The translations under genes and the position numbers were made by a program. Positions 11,097 through 23,861 of a stretch of 64,000 nt of DNA are shown here, in pieces. How positions within the stretch are numbered: position 1 is the first letter of the stretch; each line of letters opens with the position of its first letter. The DNA lies in assembly GCA_034509425.1 (NCBI GenBank), contig JAVTVJ010001733.1, positions 1 through 64,000 of the forward strand, in the 5' to 3' direction. The notes under the pieces were generated by a model. The model was not told where the DNA came from. It saw nothing but the letters and a program-made list of their open reading frames with translations, and ran no database searches. Source of the stretch: Eopsaltria australis. Lineage: Eukaryota > Chordata > Aves > Passeriformes > Petroicidae.

Positions 11097-11608
11097 TTTA
11101 GCCCAGAAGAGGCTGGGCTCGAGACAGGTGAACACCCCCAGGGCTCATTGGGGAGCGCCACCTGCCCATCTAAGTCAGTCACCCCCAGTTTTCTAGAGAG
11201 TTCTCAGTTACTCGGTTGTTCATTGTATCATTCCCCTGTCTGTAACCCTCTCTCATCCCCCTTCTGTCCCTGGTTAGCTCCCTGTCCCCTGCTCCTCCCC
11301 GGTTCCTCCCCCCTGCTGCCCGGTGATTGGTCACCGGGGGAACAATAAAAGATTGTGTCACAGGGGAATCGAGGTCCTCCGATCCCCGGTGTCACAGAGT
11401 GCAGAACCTCGTGTCTGTGTCTCTTCATTCCCGGGGTTGGAAGATCCCCCTGAGGTGTGGGAGAGTTCGCCTACCGAGTAGCTAGCATGGAGCGAGGGCA
11501 AGATTTGCTCAGCGACTGGGAACAAGGCTGGCCTCCGAGGACCCAAGTCGCCTCTGCCTTTGCTAGTAGCCACCTCCACTACACCGAGGAGGCAGGCGGA
11601 CGGCCACA
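11003..11608 (+). repeat. ERV1 3' LTR
   Basis: 606 bp, TGTGGC...GCCACA, AATAAA at 11344-11349, followed by the TCCATG duplication. It supplies the env C-terminal codons at its start. Confidence 0.93.
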
Positions 11609-11653
11609 TCCATGCAGGCCCAAACCTTTGATCAGGGAATGGGAATGTGATGT

Positions 11654-12626
11654 TGTCTTAGTTTGAAAGACAGGTGTCTGTTAAGGAAGGCAGAAGCCTC
11701 CCTTGGAATGGGAAACTGTAACCCCTCTCCTTCCAAATTATTATAAATCTGAAATCAAGATGCTCTCAGGCAAAGATATGGGAATAGGAATAACAGTTCT
11801 TTACTAATATCTAAAACAAAGCTAACAAATAACAACAACTATGACGTTAACTAACAAACAGAACCAGAAACCCAGTGGCAGCCTGCTTGGCTTCAGGCAC
11901 CTTTTCCCTTTGGTGCAGTTCCAGTCACAGCCTGCAGGGGGCGCTCCAGGTGCGATGGTTCCTTCACGGCTGCAGGGGGCGCTCTTGGTGCGATGATTCC
12001 CTGGTGACTGCAGGGGGCGTTCTGGCACGAGCGCAGGTAGAAAAACAGCAATGGTGGCTGCCCGAGGCAGAGAGGGATGGAAGAGAGGCTTTGTTTCACA
12101 GACCCTTGGAGGGGTGGCTTGTGTCGGTGCCGCAGCAGGATCCTTGGACACAGCGAGCTGGGACAGCAGGAGGTCCCAGTGTGCAGGGGGAGCACAGTTA
12201 CCGTGTAGCAAAAAAACTTGGACCAGCGTGGAGGAGCAGGGAAGAGAAAGGCTGGTGGCAGGCAGCTCGGCTCCCGATGGGGGGGTAGAGGGAAAAAAAA
12301 CTCACAGCAGAAACACCGGCAGCTCCATGCTGGCTTCTTAGTGGCTGTGGGTTCAGCAGACAGCAGCTCCAACCATCCAGCTCTCAGGGTCCTGATCAAG
12401 AGGGTGGCCATCCCCCCACCCTTGCTTTTTCAGTCTCCAAAATCTTGTGCTGTCCCTGCTTCCATGAGAGGTATTCTGCCCCGCCCTGCCAAGGAGAAAG
12501 GCCCTAGCCATGTGCTTTGTTCTCTTAAGTATGCAGCCATTAGCCCAGTCATTAGTCCCTTAGCAACCCATGGGAGAAAAATTCCTGAGGAAAAAAAAAC
12601 AAAAAAGCTAGATCCAAACTCCAACA
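11654..12626 (-). mobile_element. Solo LTR, family A, copy 1
   Basis: 973 bp with TGTCTTAG at one end and CCAACA at the other. It is flanked by a perfect 5-bp duplication GATGT (11649-11653, 12627-12631). The minus strand carries the AGTAAA polyadenylation-like signal, so that is the sense strand. A similar element lies in the opposite orientation at 14035-14994. No internal viral sequence remains. Confidence 0.85.
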
Positions 12627-12631
12627 GATGT

Positions 12632-14029
12632 TTATGTATCTTGAGTGAAAAGTAGAATAGTGATTGGATTGCTCTAAGGTGGAAATATGGTAGAAGACAT
12701 GCTCAAAAAACAATAACTGCTCTTATTCACATCACTGTTTTCCTCCCCTCTGAATTCTTACTTATTCTGAAAACTCACAGAGAAAAGATTTATTCAAGTT
12801 TCATGTAACCTCTGCAGTATGTTCAATGGAGTTTAATGGAGTGCTGTGCTCTCTGGCCAAGCAGACACAGCAAAGAGAGAGAGAAGGTGGGTGAAATGTG
12901 TGGGTTTCAAGATAGAAGATATATATGTCTGAGACTGATATCAAAATGCCAGTGTTGTAGATCATACTGAGAAACTAGGAAGTTCTAGAAGGGTCTGCCT
13001 TGTCCAGATTTGGAAGGATCTCACTGCCCGTTTCCTTCTGCCATGGTGAAGCCTGTTGTCATTTGACAAGCAATGTGGAAAAGCAGGGAGGGAGAGACTC
13101 CTGCGAAAAAGACACTTGTCTTTTTGTGCAAGTGGTACCAGATATAAATATGGTGTGGTGGGATTAATGAATTCAGTTAGATTTTAATATGTGTGAAAGG
13201 GCAGTTCAGAAGCAAGCTGGCCATTTTGCTTCTGTGTGCATTATCACCTGCTCTGAGGGTCTCTTAGTGATCTTAGTGTGAGTGCTGTAGGTATTAATTG
13301 CTTGTAAACATACTTCCATCAGTCTTCTGCTAGCTCAGTATGATGAGTTTATGCTCCTTTTTCTGAACTGGATGAATAGGATTTTACTTAGGCGCAGCTG
13401 GAGTGGGGAAAAGTTCATTCTGAACTGTTGTCATGGCCATCTCCATCCTGAGAGGCTCTGTTCTCTGGGAGCATCAGCCCAGGCTTCTCTCATTCTGTGC
13501 CTTCATGCTGTTTTGCATACAGCAGGGCATGGCTCAGTCACCTGATGACTAAGAGCTCTCTCTTGCACACGTTTGCAACTCCATTTTCAGAGTGCTGCTG
13601 GGGTTGAGGCAGAGGGAGGAACTCACACCACTCCTGGGAACTCTGTTGAAAAGCTGTCTGAAACTGATGAGGAGATGTGTCCTTGACCTGGGCCAAGTAC
13701 ACATAAAAGACTAAATATGAATATACTTTTTGAATGGTAAAAATAGCTAGGATATTAATATTGTCTCTTTCTGTGTGGGTAGAATAAGTTTTGTCTCTCT
13801 TCTTAGATGCTTTAAGTTTCTGCATGATTTTCAAATATAAAAATCACGTTAGTCCAGATGTTCGAGTGAGACTAGGAAAAAGTCTCCCTTTGCATTCTGA
13901 TAATTCTGGTTTGTGACCAATGTTAGCCTGGGAAAGCAAGGGTTATATTGGGTAATTCAAGTGAGACAAGACGAGATTAGTCTTATTATCAGATATAAAA
14001 AAACCACAAAAACAAAAACAAAAAAAACC
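12632..14029. other. Unrecognised DNA between two inverted LTRs
   Basis: 1.4 kb without recognisable genes or repeats apart from an A-rich stretch at about 13997-14029. Confidence 0.55.
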
Positions 14030-14034
14030 CCACT

Positions 14035-14994
14035 TGTCAAGGTTTTGGATCTAGTTTTGTTTTTTGTTTGTTTGTTTTTTCCTTCATGAATTTTTCTCCC
14101 ATGGGGTTGCTAGGGAACTAAAGACTGGGTACTTAAGAGAACAAAAGTGTGTGGCCAGGGCCTTTCTCCTTGACATGGGGGGGGCCGGGGGGGCGGCGGG
14201 GAGGGGCGGGGGGTGCGGGGGAAATGTCTCTGGGGAAGCAGAGACATTGCAAGATTTCGGGACTGGAAAAAGCAAGGGCGGGGGGAGGGCTGGCTCTCTT
14301 GCTCGGGACCCTCGGAGCCGCATGGTTGGAGCTGCTTTCTGCTGAACCCACGGCCACTGAGAAACCAGCATGGAGCTTCCAGTCTTTCTGCTGTGAGTTT
14401 TCCCACCACTCCACCAAGAGCTGAGCTGCCACCAGCCGATCTCTCCCCCGCTCCACTGGCGCTGCTCTGAGTTTTTGCTACGTTGTAACTGTGCTCCCCC
14501 TGCACGCTGGGACGTCCTGCTGTCCCAGTTCGCTGTGTCCAAGGATCCTGCTGCGGCACCCACATCAGCCACCCCCCCGAGGGTCTGCAAAACAAAGGCT
14601 CTCCTCCATCCCTCTTTGTCCCGGGCAGCCGCCATTGCTGTTTTTGTACCTGAGCTTGCGCCAGAGCGCCCTCCCCTGCAGCCGCGGGGAAATCATCGCA
14701 CCCAGAGCGCCCCCTGCAGGCTGTGACTGGAACTGCACCAAAAGGAAAGGGCGCCTGAAGCCAAGCAGGCTGCCCCTGGGTTTCTGGTTCTGTTTGTTGC
14801 TTAATGCCATATTTGTTGTTATTTGTTAGCTTTGTTTTAGATATTAGTAAAGAACTGTTATTCCTATTCCCATCTTTGCCTGAGAGCCTCTTGATTTCAA
14901 ATTTTTAATAATTCGGAGGGAGAGGGGTAACAGTTTCCCATTCCAAGGGAGGCTCCTGCCTTCCTTAACAGACACCTGTTTTCAAACTAAGACA
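14035..14994 (+). mobile_element. Solo LTR, family A, copy 2
   Basis: 960 bp, starting TGTCAAGG and ending CTAAGACA. The flanks CCACT (14030-14034) and TCACT (14995-14999) agree at four of five bases and look like a decayed duplication. AGTAAA lies at 14846-14851. It matches the reverse complement of 11654-12626 along its length, including the ATTAGTAAAGAACTGTTATT segment. Confidence 0.8.
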
Positions 14995-15310
14995 TCACTA
15001 AACTACAGGGAATCAGTAAATGGTGGTAATGTAAAAAAACAGTAGCTACAGCTTCAGTAGGCCTATTATAAAAGCAAAAGCTTAGCTGATAGTATCAGAT
15101 GGGTGACAGCTGTTAAGTCTGTGAAGCAAACATTGCCACTATATTGAACCCACGTGTGATTGTTGTGGGGACAGGAGCACCATTTTGCTTCAGGTACCAC
15201 AATTGGTCTGTAATTCTCTGATGAAATCTTAGCTTTTCAATAACTGTTAGTTTAGTTTTTTTAAGATATGTTCATATTTCAATAGCACAACAAAGTGTTT
15301 TGTGAAATAT

Positions 15311-17037
15311 TGTTGCGGTTTAAAGGTTTGGGGATTAAAATTAGGTATGAACATTAATTTTGTAGTCTAGATTATTTGATTTTGTTGTGAGATAAGGATT
15401 AATAGTAGGCAAAAGCAGGCTTATACCTTAAGGAGTACAAAAAGGAATTTTATTAACAGACTTAAAATAGGAATAATAATCAGGCATCAACACTAAACCC
15501 TTTAGAACACTCTTTTTCCCTCCCCACTTTTCTTATTTTCTTTCTTGCGGATTATACAAAAGGTAACACTTCAACTTATAGTTAATCCACCACCTCTGGA
15601 ACAAAACAGTTTTCTTAATTTATGTAGAGAGAGAAGCTTTCTTTTGTTTTATCATGTTGACTCCCATAGGAAACACAGTTTCTATGGTTATTAGCTTTCT
15701 AGTAAGCAATTTTTCTCTTTGAAGGGAGGCATTTGCTTTTCTAGACCCCTTCCCATTTCAGTAGCTTTACCAGTGCCACACCAATGGTCATATGATGATC
15801 GTTGAGGTCTTCTTTTTGAGAGCAAATGTTCCTATTACAGTGACAACGACGTCCCCTTACTTTATCATCAGCAACACAAGTCTTCTACTGTTTTCCTGGG
15901 GCGAGGAAAGAAAAAATCTTAATACACAAAAGTCTCAGTCTACCGCTTATAACTTAGAACATTACATTCTCTTTTTCTCACCTTCTTTAGACCATTATTC
16001 ATATATTACAGGGTATATTACAGCTAACTTTATCAACATGTTTTTACAAAAGAACTTTCAGCATTAAAGCACTCCTCATCTCTTCCTCCTTTGAAAATAA
16101 GCTTATTTATATTTATTAACTTAAAGTCTCTATGTTGTACCTTTCGTAGGTCCCTTCATCTTTGTGCTCTTTTTGTGTGGGAGGGGGAAACGCATGCCCT
16201 CAAAGTCTCATTTTAATATTAGAAAAGGAACAGTTAATTTGTCTTTCGGCTGGGCAATAGTCACATGGCTTTCGCCCGCATAGTTTGAATGTTGTAAGTC
16301 AGTGCCCGAACCGAAGGAAAGGAGCCCATCCATGCCGGCTCCCATCCAAGCCGCGTTTGAATCATAGGAGCCCAGCGGGACCGCGTCCGTGCTGCAGGGG
16401 GCTGGTTCAAGCCCCCTTCCGTGTCAAAGTGTGCGGGGGGGGGCCGCCCAGTGGGAGCTGCACCCAAGCTGCGGGAGGGGCTCAGCCTGAGTCCTCTCTA
16501 CCTCCCGCGCAGAGTTGCAAGGAGTAAACGGAGCCCCACCCGAGCTGCGGGAGGGGCTCAGTCTGAGCTCCCTCTGTCTCTCTCCCATGCTGAGTTTGCT
16601 GCAGAGCTAACTGGGCAGGGCGCTCCCGAGGTCCACGGGGCCCAACCCCAAACCCTCTTCCCACTGGGCCGTGCCACGGAGGGGGGAAAACCGGCCTGGC
16701 CCAGGCTAGGCAAACAGAGCTGGTGAAGTTCTTTAGCCAAGGACAGCAAAATGAAGCAACTTCAGTTTTCTCTCTCTCTCTCCTCCCCCTCCCCCCCACA
16801 CCATGCAAGTTAGCAGCCCCAAGCCATGTGGCTTGGAGAGACCTTACCCAGTTGGTGCAAAGGGGAGGAGAGCAGCGTCTTTCCTCTGTGAACCGGAAGC
16901 CTAAAAGAGAGCTTTTTCAGGTGCTTTCCTGGTTTTATGAGTTTTTTAGGTAGGTGGAGTTTATGCTGGCTACCTCATTTCCGACTCCACCTCCTCTTTT
17001 TGCACTGGGAATTTTTAACAGCAATTACCCTATGACA
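15311..17037 (-). mobile_element. Solo LTR-like element, family B, copy 1
   Basis: Shares with 40211-41810 a run of blocks on the same strand: a GAGATAAGGATTA-like block, the TTTATT (AATAAA on minus, 15448-15453), an AGAGAGAAG block and a GC-rich middle. Ends are TGTTGCGG and ATGACA. Flanks AATAT and CATAT agree at four of five bases. At about 1.7 kb it is long for an LTR; edges are uncertain by tens of bases. A CT-rich run sits at about 16770-16800. Confidence 0.6.
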
Positions 17038-17042
17038 CATAT

Positions 17043-20000
17043 ATTCTCCTGCATATGTAAGTAATGCCTCAAAAACCCTGAATCTTATGAAGTGACTGCT
17101 GTGAAGATTTAAATCTGGAGGGACAAGCTTTAGAAATACCTATAAAATACTAAAACCTTTCTCTTTTTCATCAGCTTCTCTATTGAAATTAATTTTACAG
17201 AATATCAAATTAGGTGATGTTTAACTACTTGAGCTGTAGGGGTTACGTGCCAGATAAAGAAAAGTGTTTTGAATATAAAATAGTACAAAATTAAGTCATT
17301 TAAAAATGAGAATGAATACTGTGAGAAAAGATCAGTCCCTGATAGCTCTGATTAGTGACTGTGTGATACTTAAAGGGGTAGGCTCGAATATTAATATGGT
17401 TCATGTGTTCTCTGTTCAATCTACTCTATAAAAATTAGAATTAGGTGTAAATCATAAATCACCTCTGATTATGTCATTTCATAAGAAATTCTGAGAATTT
17501 TTGGGTTTAGAATTTTATAATTTTTTTGAGGCTTGTGTGTTAACTTCAGCATTAGCAGTGTTGTGATTTAAATTATCCTTCTCATATTCAGAATGAAATT
17601 AGAGGACCTTATTTGGATGTTGATTGCAGTTTTGCTGATTTTTGTTCAGGACCAGGTAGTGTGCAGACACTATAGCCTCTTTTTCCCTGTCAACAAGCAG
17701 AGGAAAAAACATAATTCTCACATATGATGAAAGACTGGAAGGAAGAGACAGAGAGGAAGAGAGTAAAAAGCAAAATGGTAGGTAGGGTGAAGAGAGGAGT
17801 GTAATGCAGCCGAATTTCTGTGCATTTATGCAGCACAAGCCGGGACTTAACACAGCAACGTGACAAAAATGTCAATTATGACCATTTCACTGCTATGTAA
17901 CTAAAAGGAAAGGTCTGCTCAGCTCTTGATATATAGCAATATCTTGATTTCAGTTATGCTATTGAAGTTGAATTTAGGTAATATCATAATTACAAAAGTA
18001 TTAAAAAGAAAGAGAAAATGAAAAGTTTATATGTGCTCTTTCAGACCTGTCTCACCATCAACATCTCACTTGGCAGTTCAAAGCAGTTAGAACATACCAT
18101 GCAATTTTTAAAGTCTTTTTTACTTCATTATTAGTAAAGGTTTTCTTGGTGTGTATTTATATCAATTAATGTTACAATATGCACAAAAGGTATCTTAGTG
18201 ACCTTATTTTAAAATACTGCCTCGGATATGTTTTTTTCCCCCTCCCCGGAAATTAATATTGATTACTGATCTGAGAATATTTTTCTATTCCATTTAAATT
18301 TTTTTTCTCCATCTAGTCATTTTATTCAATCAGTAAGAACTTTCTAATGTCTTTGTGTCTAGGGGCTTGGAACATGAGGGCATGACGAGAGAGTTCAGTG
18401 CATCATCTTCTTTCTTTATTGTTTTTCTTGTGACAAGTCTTTAACAGACTCTAGAGAAAATCAGTATATTTGAAAAAAAATTAGACATCTCTTCCACTGA
18501 TTTTTTTTTAGAAGATGGATACAGTATTGACTTCCTGATATATGTTAGATAGGAAAAAACATGTTTACACTTTTAGGAATGCATGTTGTCTATGTGATCT
18601 GCATTAGATTGGAGTAGGATTGTAGCAAGAGACTGTATTTAGTATTCCTCAATTAATGACTTATACCATATTAATGTATCATATTCAGTGCTGATAAATA
18701 CAGACTTCTTTATTTCCTAAATGTACTTCCATTTAGGAAACGAGTTAAAAATAAATATGACAGTTACAGATAAGATAAAACTCTGACTTTGGGCACATTT
18801 GGAAGAGTAAATGACAATAATTTGTCAGTTGAGAGAAATTCTTCCTACCCTGTTTAATGAATGCCTGCTTGGTTCCTGTCTTGAAGGATACTCGTGATGG
18901 GTGTGGGAAGGAAAGGCCCAGTGCAATACATGGCTTTTCTGATGTCTTGTGGCATTCAACTCTTTGAACTAAATTTGTATAGTAAAAGGAAGCGTTTCGT
19001 TTTAAGAGGCTAAAAATGCATTACTACATTCAAAAATTACTTTGTATTGTGAGAAGAATTAGCCACTCATTTTTACTCTACACTATGTGTATTTTTATTT
19101 ATTTACTTATTTTTGCAGATGGAAACCCTAACTTAAGAGATTCCTGACCAACTGTGAGGTCTCAAGCAGGCAGAGGGAAATATATCATGTCCTGTGTTGT
19201 TTTCTTTTTTTTCATCAGTCAGAGCAAGTCAGTTTTCTAATTACAGGGTGAAAAGTTATAGATAAAATATAAGTGTTGAAATTTCTTATCATCAAATAGA
19301 TGAATTTGGTAGTTTTGGTTAGAATTTTTTTATTAATAGCAGATTATTCAGTAAAACAGGAAGGTGAGGTGGTAAATTCCAAATGTTTGAAAGAGTTCAT
19401 CCAGAAGGCTTCTGCAGCATAGTACTAAAAAAAAAGTTAATCAAATGTGGTATAGTAGGAAACAGTTAACAGCTCTTTGACTTTTAAATCTAATTTACTT
19501 TGAACTTCAGACTATTTGTCCAATTCTTTAACAAATGGTCTTCAGAAAAGAAATTAAGTCAGTGTACTTAAATGACTTTGTCTACAAGGGCAGGCTGAGC
19601 AGACTGGAACCTTAAAGCACAGAAGAGGCACATATGTGGGAAGTACTCTGGTAGAGGTGAATACAAAGATGGTTGCTGCAGAGGGGATAAGCATGGACTT
19701 GTGAGATGGTAGGCATAGACAGGGGGAGAAAAAGCCCTAACCCACAGCATTTCTTTTTTTTCCTCTGTACCACAGAATTTAAACTGTGGAATGCACCTCT
19801 ACTATTTTTGGATGGTCTAAAGTACAAACTGATTTTAAAAGGGACTGGAAAAACAAGAGAGAACTGGCTAATGAATAGCTATTGAAGACAATTGTGTGGA
19901 CAGAACCTGTGCCTTGTGAGATACTATCCTCATTTATTACTGACAGGTATTTTGCACGTTCCTTGATGGTAGAAGCTATGGAGACAGACTGTGTACTAGA

Positions 20001-21007
20001 TGGACTAATGTTCTGATCTGCAGTGGCATTTTTCTAGATTTCCAATTTGAATATGAATATATGTACAAAAATCATCACTTTAATCTTTTTCCAGAGGCTA
20101 AGAAAGATCCAAAAATCACTTGCTGTAGTGTATCCCTATAAAACACTCAGCATAAAGTAAGGGTTGCTGTGTGGTTCATTGCCTGTTTTCTACTTGATAA
20201 AGGTGCATAACAACAGCAAAGGTGATAGAGTTTTGCTAAACTGGGGAGGCACAACAAGGTTAACAGCTGTTCTTGCTCTGGAAAATACTCTAGGATGTGA
20301 TGAGGAGGAATGTTTTTAAAAGTCAGACTTTTCTGTATAAGGGGCACTTATATCAAAGCTTCTTGTGGTGATTACATCCCAGTTATGTTCTGCCTGGTTC
20401 CTGTTGATTGCATTACAGAATGGCAGTTGAACCTCTGGGTGCTTTATGATGTATATACTGTTGGTGCATGACATGTGGTGGAAAGCAATATCCTTCTGCA
20501 TCCCAGTTCAGGACTGAGAAAATAAATGCACTGTGCAGTTTTGAGTGTAGTCTGTTCATGAATCTGTGTCTCTGCCATTTATTTAAACATAAGCTAGTCT
20601 CTGGTTGCCTCCAAGACTTTGGATTTTCTTTTAAAGATGCTTTGGCAGAAGCTTTCTCTCCTCCTTCAGGAAGTTGGTTGCTTGTCAACCTATTCAACTT
20701 GTCGTTTCCTTAGAATACAGTTGGGTAGCAGTCAGAGCAGGACCCTGCTGTTGGGGGCCTCCTGCACAGTGTGCTACAAATGAAAGTAAGGTTCACTTTA
20801 TATCCATCATGTTATGTTTTTAACTAATAGGTTTTTTGCCTCATTTGATTAAAATAGTTTAAAAATTATTTGTTTAAATGTAAAACATAAAAATGTATTC
20901 AGTCAAATCATATATAGATCTAAGTACAAGTCTTTGAAAAAGTATTTGTTTTAAAACATAAGTATTATCTAGTTTAGAAACAGTAAATTAAAACTAATTC
21001 CTAATAT
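17043..21007. other. Unrecognised AT-rich intergenic DNA
   Basis: About 4 kb with no long open frame, RNA gene or repeat that I can name. Short purine runs occur near 17740-17765. Confidence 0.55.
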
Positions 21008-21012
21008 GTGGA

Positions 21013-21587
21013 TGTCATGGGTTGACCCCGGCCAGGTGCCAGGTGCCCACTCAGTCACTCTATCACTCCCTCTCCCGCTGGGAGAGGGGAGAGGATAATA
21101 TTGAAAAAAAACTATCAGGGTAAGGAAAGGCAGTTTTATTACAGCGGGGAGAAAATAGAACAAGCAAGCTGAAAGTTGCGTGCGCAAGAGCAGAAGGGAA
21201 AACAATAAATCTCTACTTCCCATCAGTAGCAATGTCTGGACACTTTCTGGGAAGCAGGGCTTCAGCACGCGTGACGGTTGTTCAAGAAGGCAAACATGGA
21301 CCAGCCCTGAGTGCCTCCTCCTCCTCCTCCTCTCTTCCTTCCCTTATATGTCTGAGCTGATGTCATATGGTATGGAATATCCCTTTGGCTGACTGGGGTC
21401 AGCTGGCCTGCTGGTGTCCCCTCCCAGGATCTTGCTCACCCCCATCCCCTTTGGTGGGGGAAGGAATGTCAGAGGGACAGCACAGCTTGGCAGTAGCCAA
21501 AACACTGGTCTGTTATCAATGCCAGCTACCAAAGCAAAGTACAGCAGTGTAAGGCCTGTGAGCTTTACCCCAGTCAGACCCAATACA
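21013..21587 (-). repeat. ERVL1 3' LTR
   Basis: On the minus strand it begins TGTATTGGGTCTGAC and ends CCCATGACA. The sense strand contains TATATAAGGGAAGG-like promoter sequence (ATATAAGGGAAGG type) and AATAAAACTGCC as polyadenylation signal. The same LTR family recurs at 34708-35282, 45149-45558 and 58608-59176. Confidence 0.9.
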
Positions 21588-21910
21588 ATTCCCACCCCTT
21601 ATTCCATACCATTTGCATCATGCTCAGAAATCCTTTCCTACTCACACATGCAATTTAAGCGACATCCTTAAACCATCCCCATCACATTAACTACTATCTC
21701 CTGTCCTCTCGCATCCTTCCACGTGGTCTCCATTTCCAGCAGAATGGGGGGTCAGGGCAGGAGGAATAGTAAACTTGATTGTCGAGGACTGGCACCATCC
21801 CTATTCATTGTTGCCTTTTTCTTGCCCCTTGCTGAAATTCGTTCTTCGTCAGCTCATGTTCCTTCTGCTACTTACATCCTGCAACATACAACTTCCAACA
21901 TGCATTATTC
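21588..21910 (-). other. ERVL1 pol-to-LTR interval with polypurine tract
   Basis: About 320 bp after the pol stop without an open frame or env. The minus-strand AAGGGGTGGGAAT at 21600-21588 abuts the 3' LTR and is the polypurine tract. Confidence 0.75.
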
Positions 21911-23430
21911 TTACCCCAAGGTTAAATCACCTTGGGGCACACACTGGGTCTCCCCATCCTCCCGCATTACCCACCAAGTGCACCCTGGTCCTTGGGCAAA
22001 GACAATCCCACGAATGGGTTTGCCCTTCCCCATGGGGGACGCAACCCACACTGACTTCCCCAGCCACTTTCCTATGTGTAGTGCAGGAACCTTGTCTCCC
22101 TCCACAGTGTCTAAGGGTTTAGTTTGGGCGGGACCAGGGCGGTTAACAGATCCTCTAGTATTGACTAGCCAAGTGGCTTCTGCCAAGTTCACATCCCAAT
22201 GCTTCCATGTCCCATTACCTAGTGCCCGTAGCATAGTTTTTAACAGTCCATTATATCTTTCAATCTTCCCAGAGGCCTGTGGGTGATAAGGAATATGATA
22301 TATCCACTTAATGCCATGCCTCTTTGCCCAGGAGTTAATAAGATTATTTCGAAAATGAGTCCCATTGTCTGACTCAATTCTATCTGGGGTTCCATGTCGC
22401 CACAATATGTGTCTTTCAAGACCTGAAATTGTGTTCCGAGCAGTGGCGTGGTTTACTGGGTACATTTCCGTCCAGCCAGTTGTGGCCTCCACCATGGTGA
22501 GGATGTAACTCTTGCCTTGGCGTGTTCGTGGCAATGGCCCAATGTAATCAATTTGCCAGGCTTCACCATACTGGAACCCCAGGCACCTCCCTCCACTCCA
22601 AAGAGGCTTCACTCGTGTGGCTCGCTTGATGGCAGCGCATGTTTCACACTGATGAATAACCTGTGTGATGGCCTCCATGGTCAGATCCACCCCTCGATCA
22701 TGAGCCCATCTGTATGTTGCATCCCTTCCAAGATGCCCTGATGTTTCGTGGTCCCATCGGGCTATAAATGGCTCACCCTTTCTCTCCCTATCTAGGTCCA
22801 CCTGAGCTATTCCAATTTTGGTGGCCTTATCTACCCGTTCGTTGTTTTGATGCTCCTCAGTGGCACGACTTCTGGGCACATGGGCATCTACATGACGTAC
22901 TTTCACAGTCATGTTCTCTATCCGTGCATCAATGTCTTGCCATAATGCAGCAGCCCAGATGGGTTTTCCCCTGCGCTGCCAGTTGGTTTTCTTCCACTGC
23001 TGCAGCCATCCCCATAGGGCATTAGCCACCATCCTGGAGTCGGTATAGAGATAGAGTATGGGCCACTTTTCTCTCTCAGCAATCTCTAGGGCTAGTTGGA
23101 TGGCTTTCACCTCTGCAAACTGGCTTGATTCACCTTCCCCTTCAGCAGTCTCAATGACTTGTCGTGTGGGATTCCACACAGCAGCTTTCCACCTCCAATG
23201 GTTTCCTATTACTCGGCAGGATCCATCAGTACATAAAGCATATTTTCTTTTGTTTTCTGGTAACTCGTTATATGGTGGTGCTTCTTGGGCACAAGTCACC
23301 TTCTCAGACAGTGCTCCAAAATCTCTGGCTTCTGGTCAGTTAAAAATCTCTTCTAGGATTCCTGGGAAGTTGGGTTTTCCCATTCGTGCTCGTTGTGTAA
23401 TTAAGGCATCCCACTTACTCCATGTAGCAC
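21911..23430 (-). pseudogene. pol: ERVL1 pol 3' part: RNase H and integrase
   Basis: Continuous frame from 23299 down to the stop at 21911, following a short segment (23430-23343) that ends in a TAA at 23342-23340. RNase H has LCTDGSC, the glutamate in QFAEVKA and YTDSRMV. Integrase has the HX4H/CETC zinc domain and the full catalytic set: Asp in WQIDYIGPL, Asp in ESDNGTHFR and Glu in PQASGKIERYNGLLK. The enzyme part is better preserved than the rest of pol. The same TAA is present in ERVL2. Confidence 0.85.
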
Positions 23431-23855
23431 TGTGGGGATGGATGAGGCTGACAGCAGGCCTGAAAGCCTCTCGGACATGGACTTGAAAGCGATCAGAATT
23501 TACCCGTGAGAAAGCCCTGTGAGAAAGCAATGGTATGAACACCTGCAGCCACAGTGGGGGACAGCCAAGAAGATAACCAGGGAAGATGTTTTGCACCCAG
23601 AGATGGCCTTGCAGAAGAGCATCAAGAATGTGGTGGAGGATTTATAGTGTGTAGTTGACTGCTTGTATGGCTTGTTAATGTGCTGAGAAAGTTCTTGTTA
23701 TGAAGATAGCTTTAGTGTTGTTTTCCATGCAGCTGATAGTAGCATGTTACAGTAGCTGAAGAAAAAGAGTATAAAGATGTTAGCATAGACTAATAAAGCA
23801 CTTCTTCTTTGTCCTTAGACTACTCGCGTGTCGTGTGTCCGTCTCTACTGCGACA
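23431..23855 (+). mobile_element. Solo LTR nested in ERVL1 pol
   Basis: 425 bp from TGTGGGGATGG to CTGCGACA, with a perfect 6-bp duplication TAGCAC (23425-23430, 23856-23861). Removing it and one duplication restores the ERVL alignment with the second copy near 56760. TATAAA lies at 23770-23775 and AATAAA at 23792-23797, so R is very short. With the 6-bp duplication this suggests an alpha- or betaretrovirus-like source. Confidence 0.92.
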
Positions 23856-23861
23856 TAGCAC

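Larger units (their letters stand above)
2663..11608 (+). mobile_element. ERV1: full-length betaretrovirus-like provirus with alpharetrovirus-like env
   Basis: Complete provirus in the order LTR, PBS, gag, pro, pol, env, PPT, LTR. It is flanked by a perfect 6-bp duplication TCCATG (2657-2662 and 11609-11614), the size expected of alpha- and betaretroviral integrases. The LTRs (607 and 606 bp) differ at 6 transitions and 1 single-base indel, so the insertion is young. Gag, Pro and Pol are betaretrovirus-type: tRNA-Lys-like PBS, dUTPase-protease in a separate frame, two -1 shifts and YMDD reverse transcriptase. Env is of the avian leukosis-like gamma type. gag and pol carry stops and frameshifts; the pro and env frames are open. 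Confidence 0.93.

Noticed and set aside
12050..12655. Open frames within the family A LTRs
   Set aside because: They overlap non-coding LTR sequence and are not consistent between the two copies.
21723..23486. Plus-strand open frames opposite ERVL1 pol
   Set aside because: Antisense shadows of the RNase H/integrase frame; no independent motifs.
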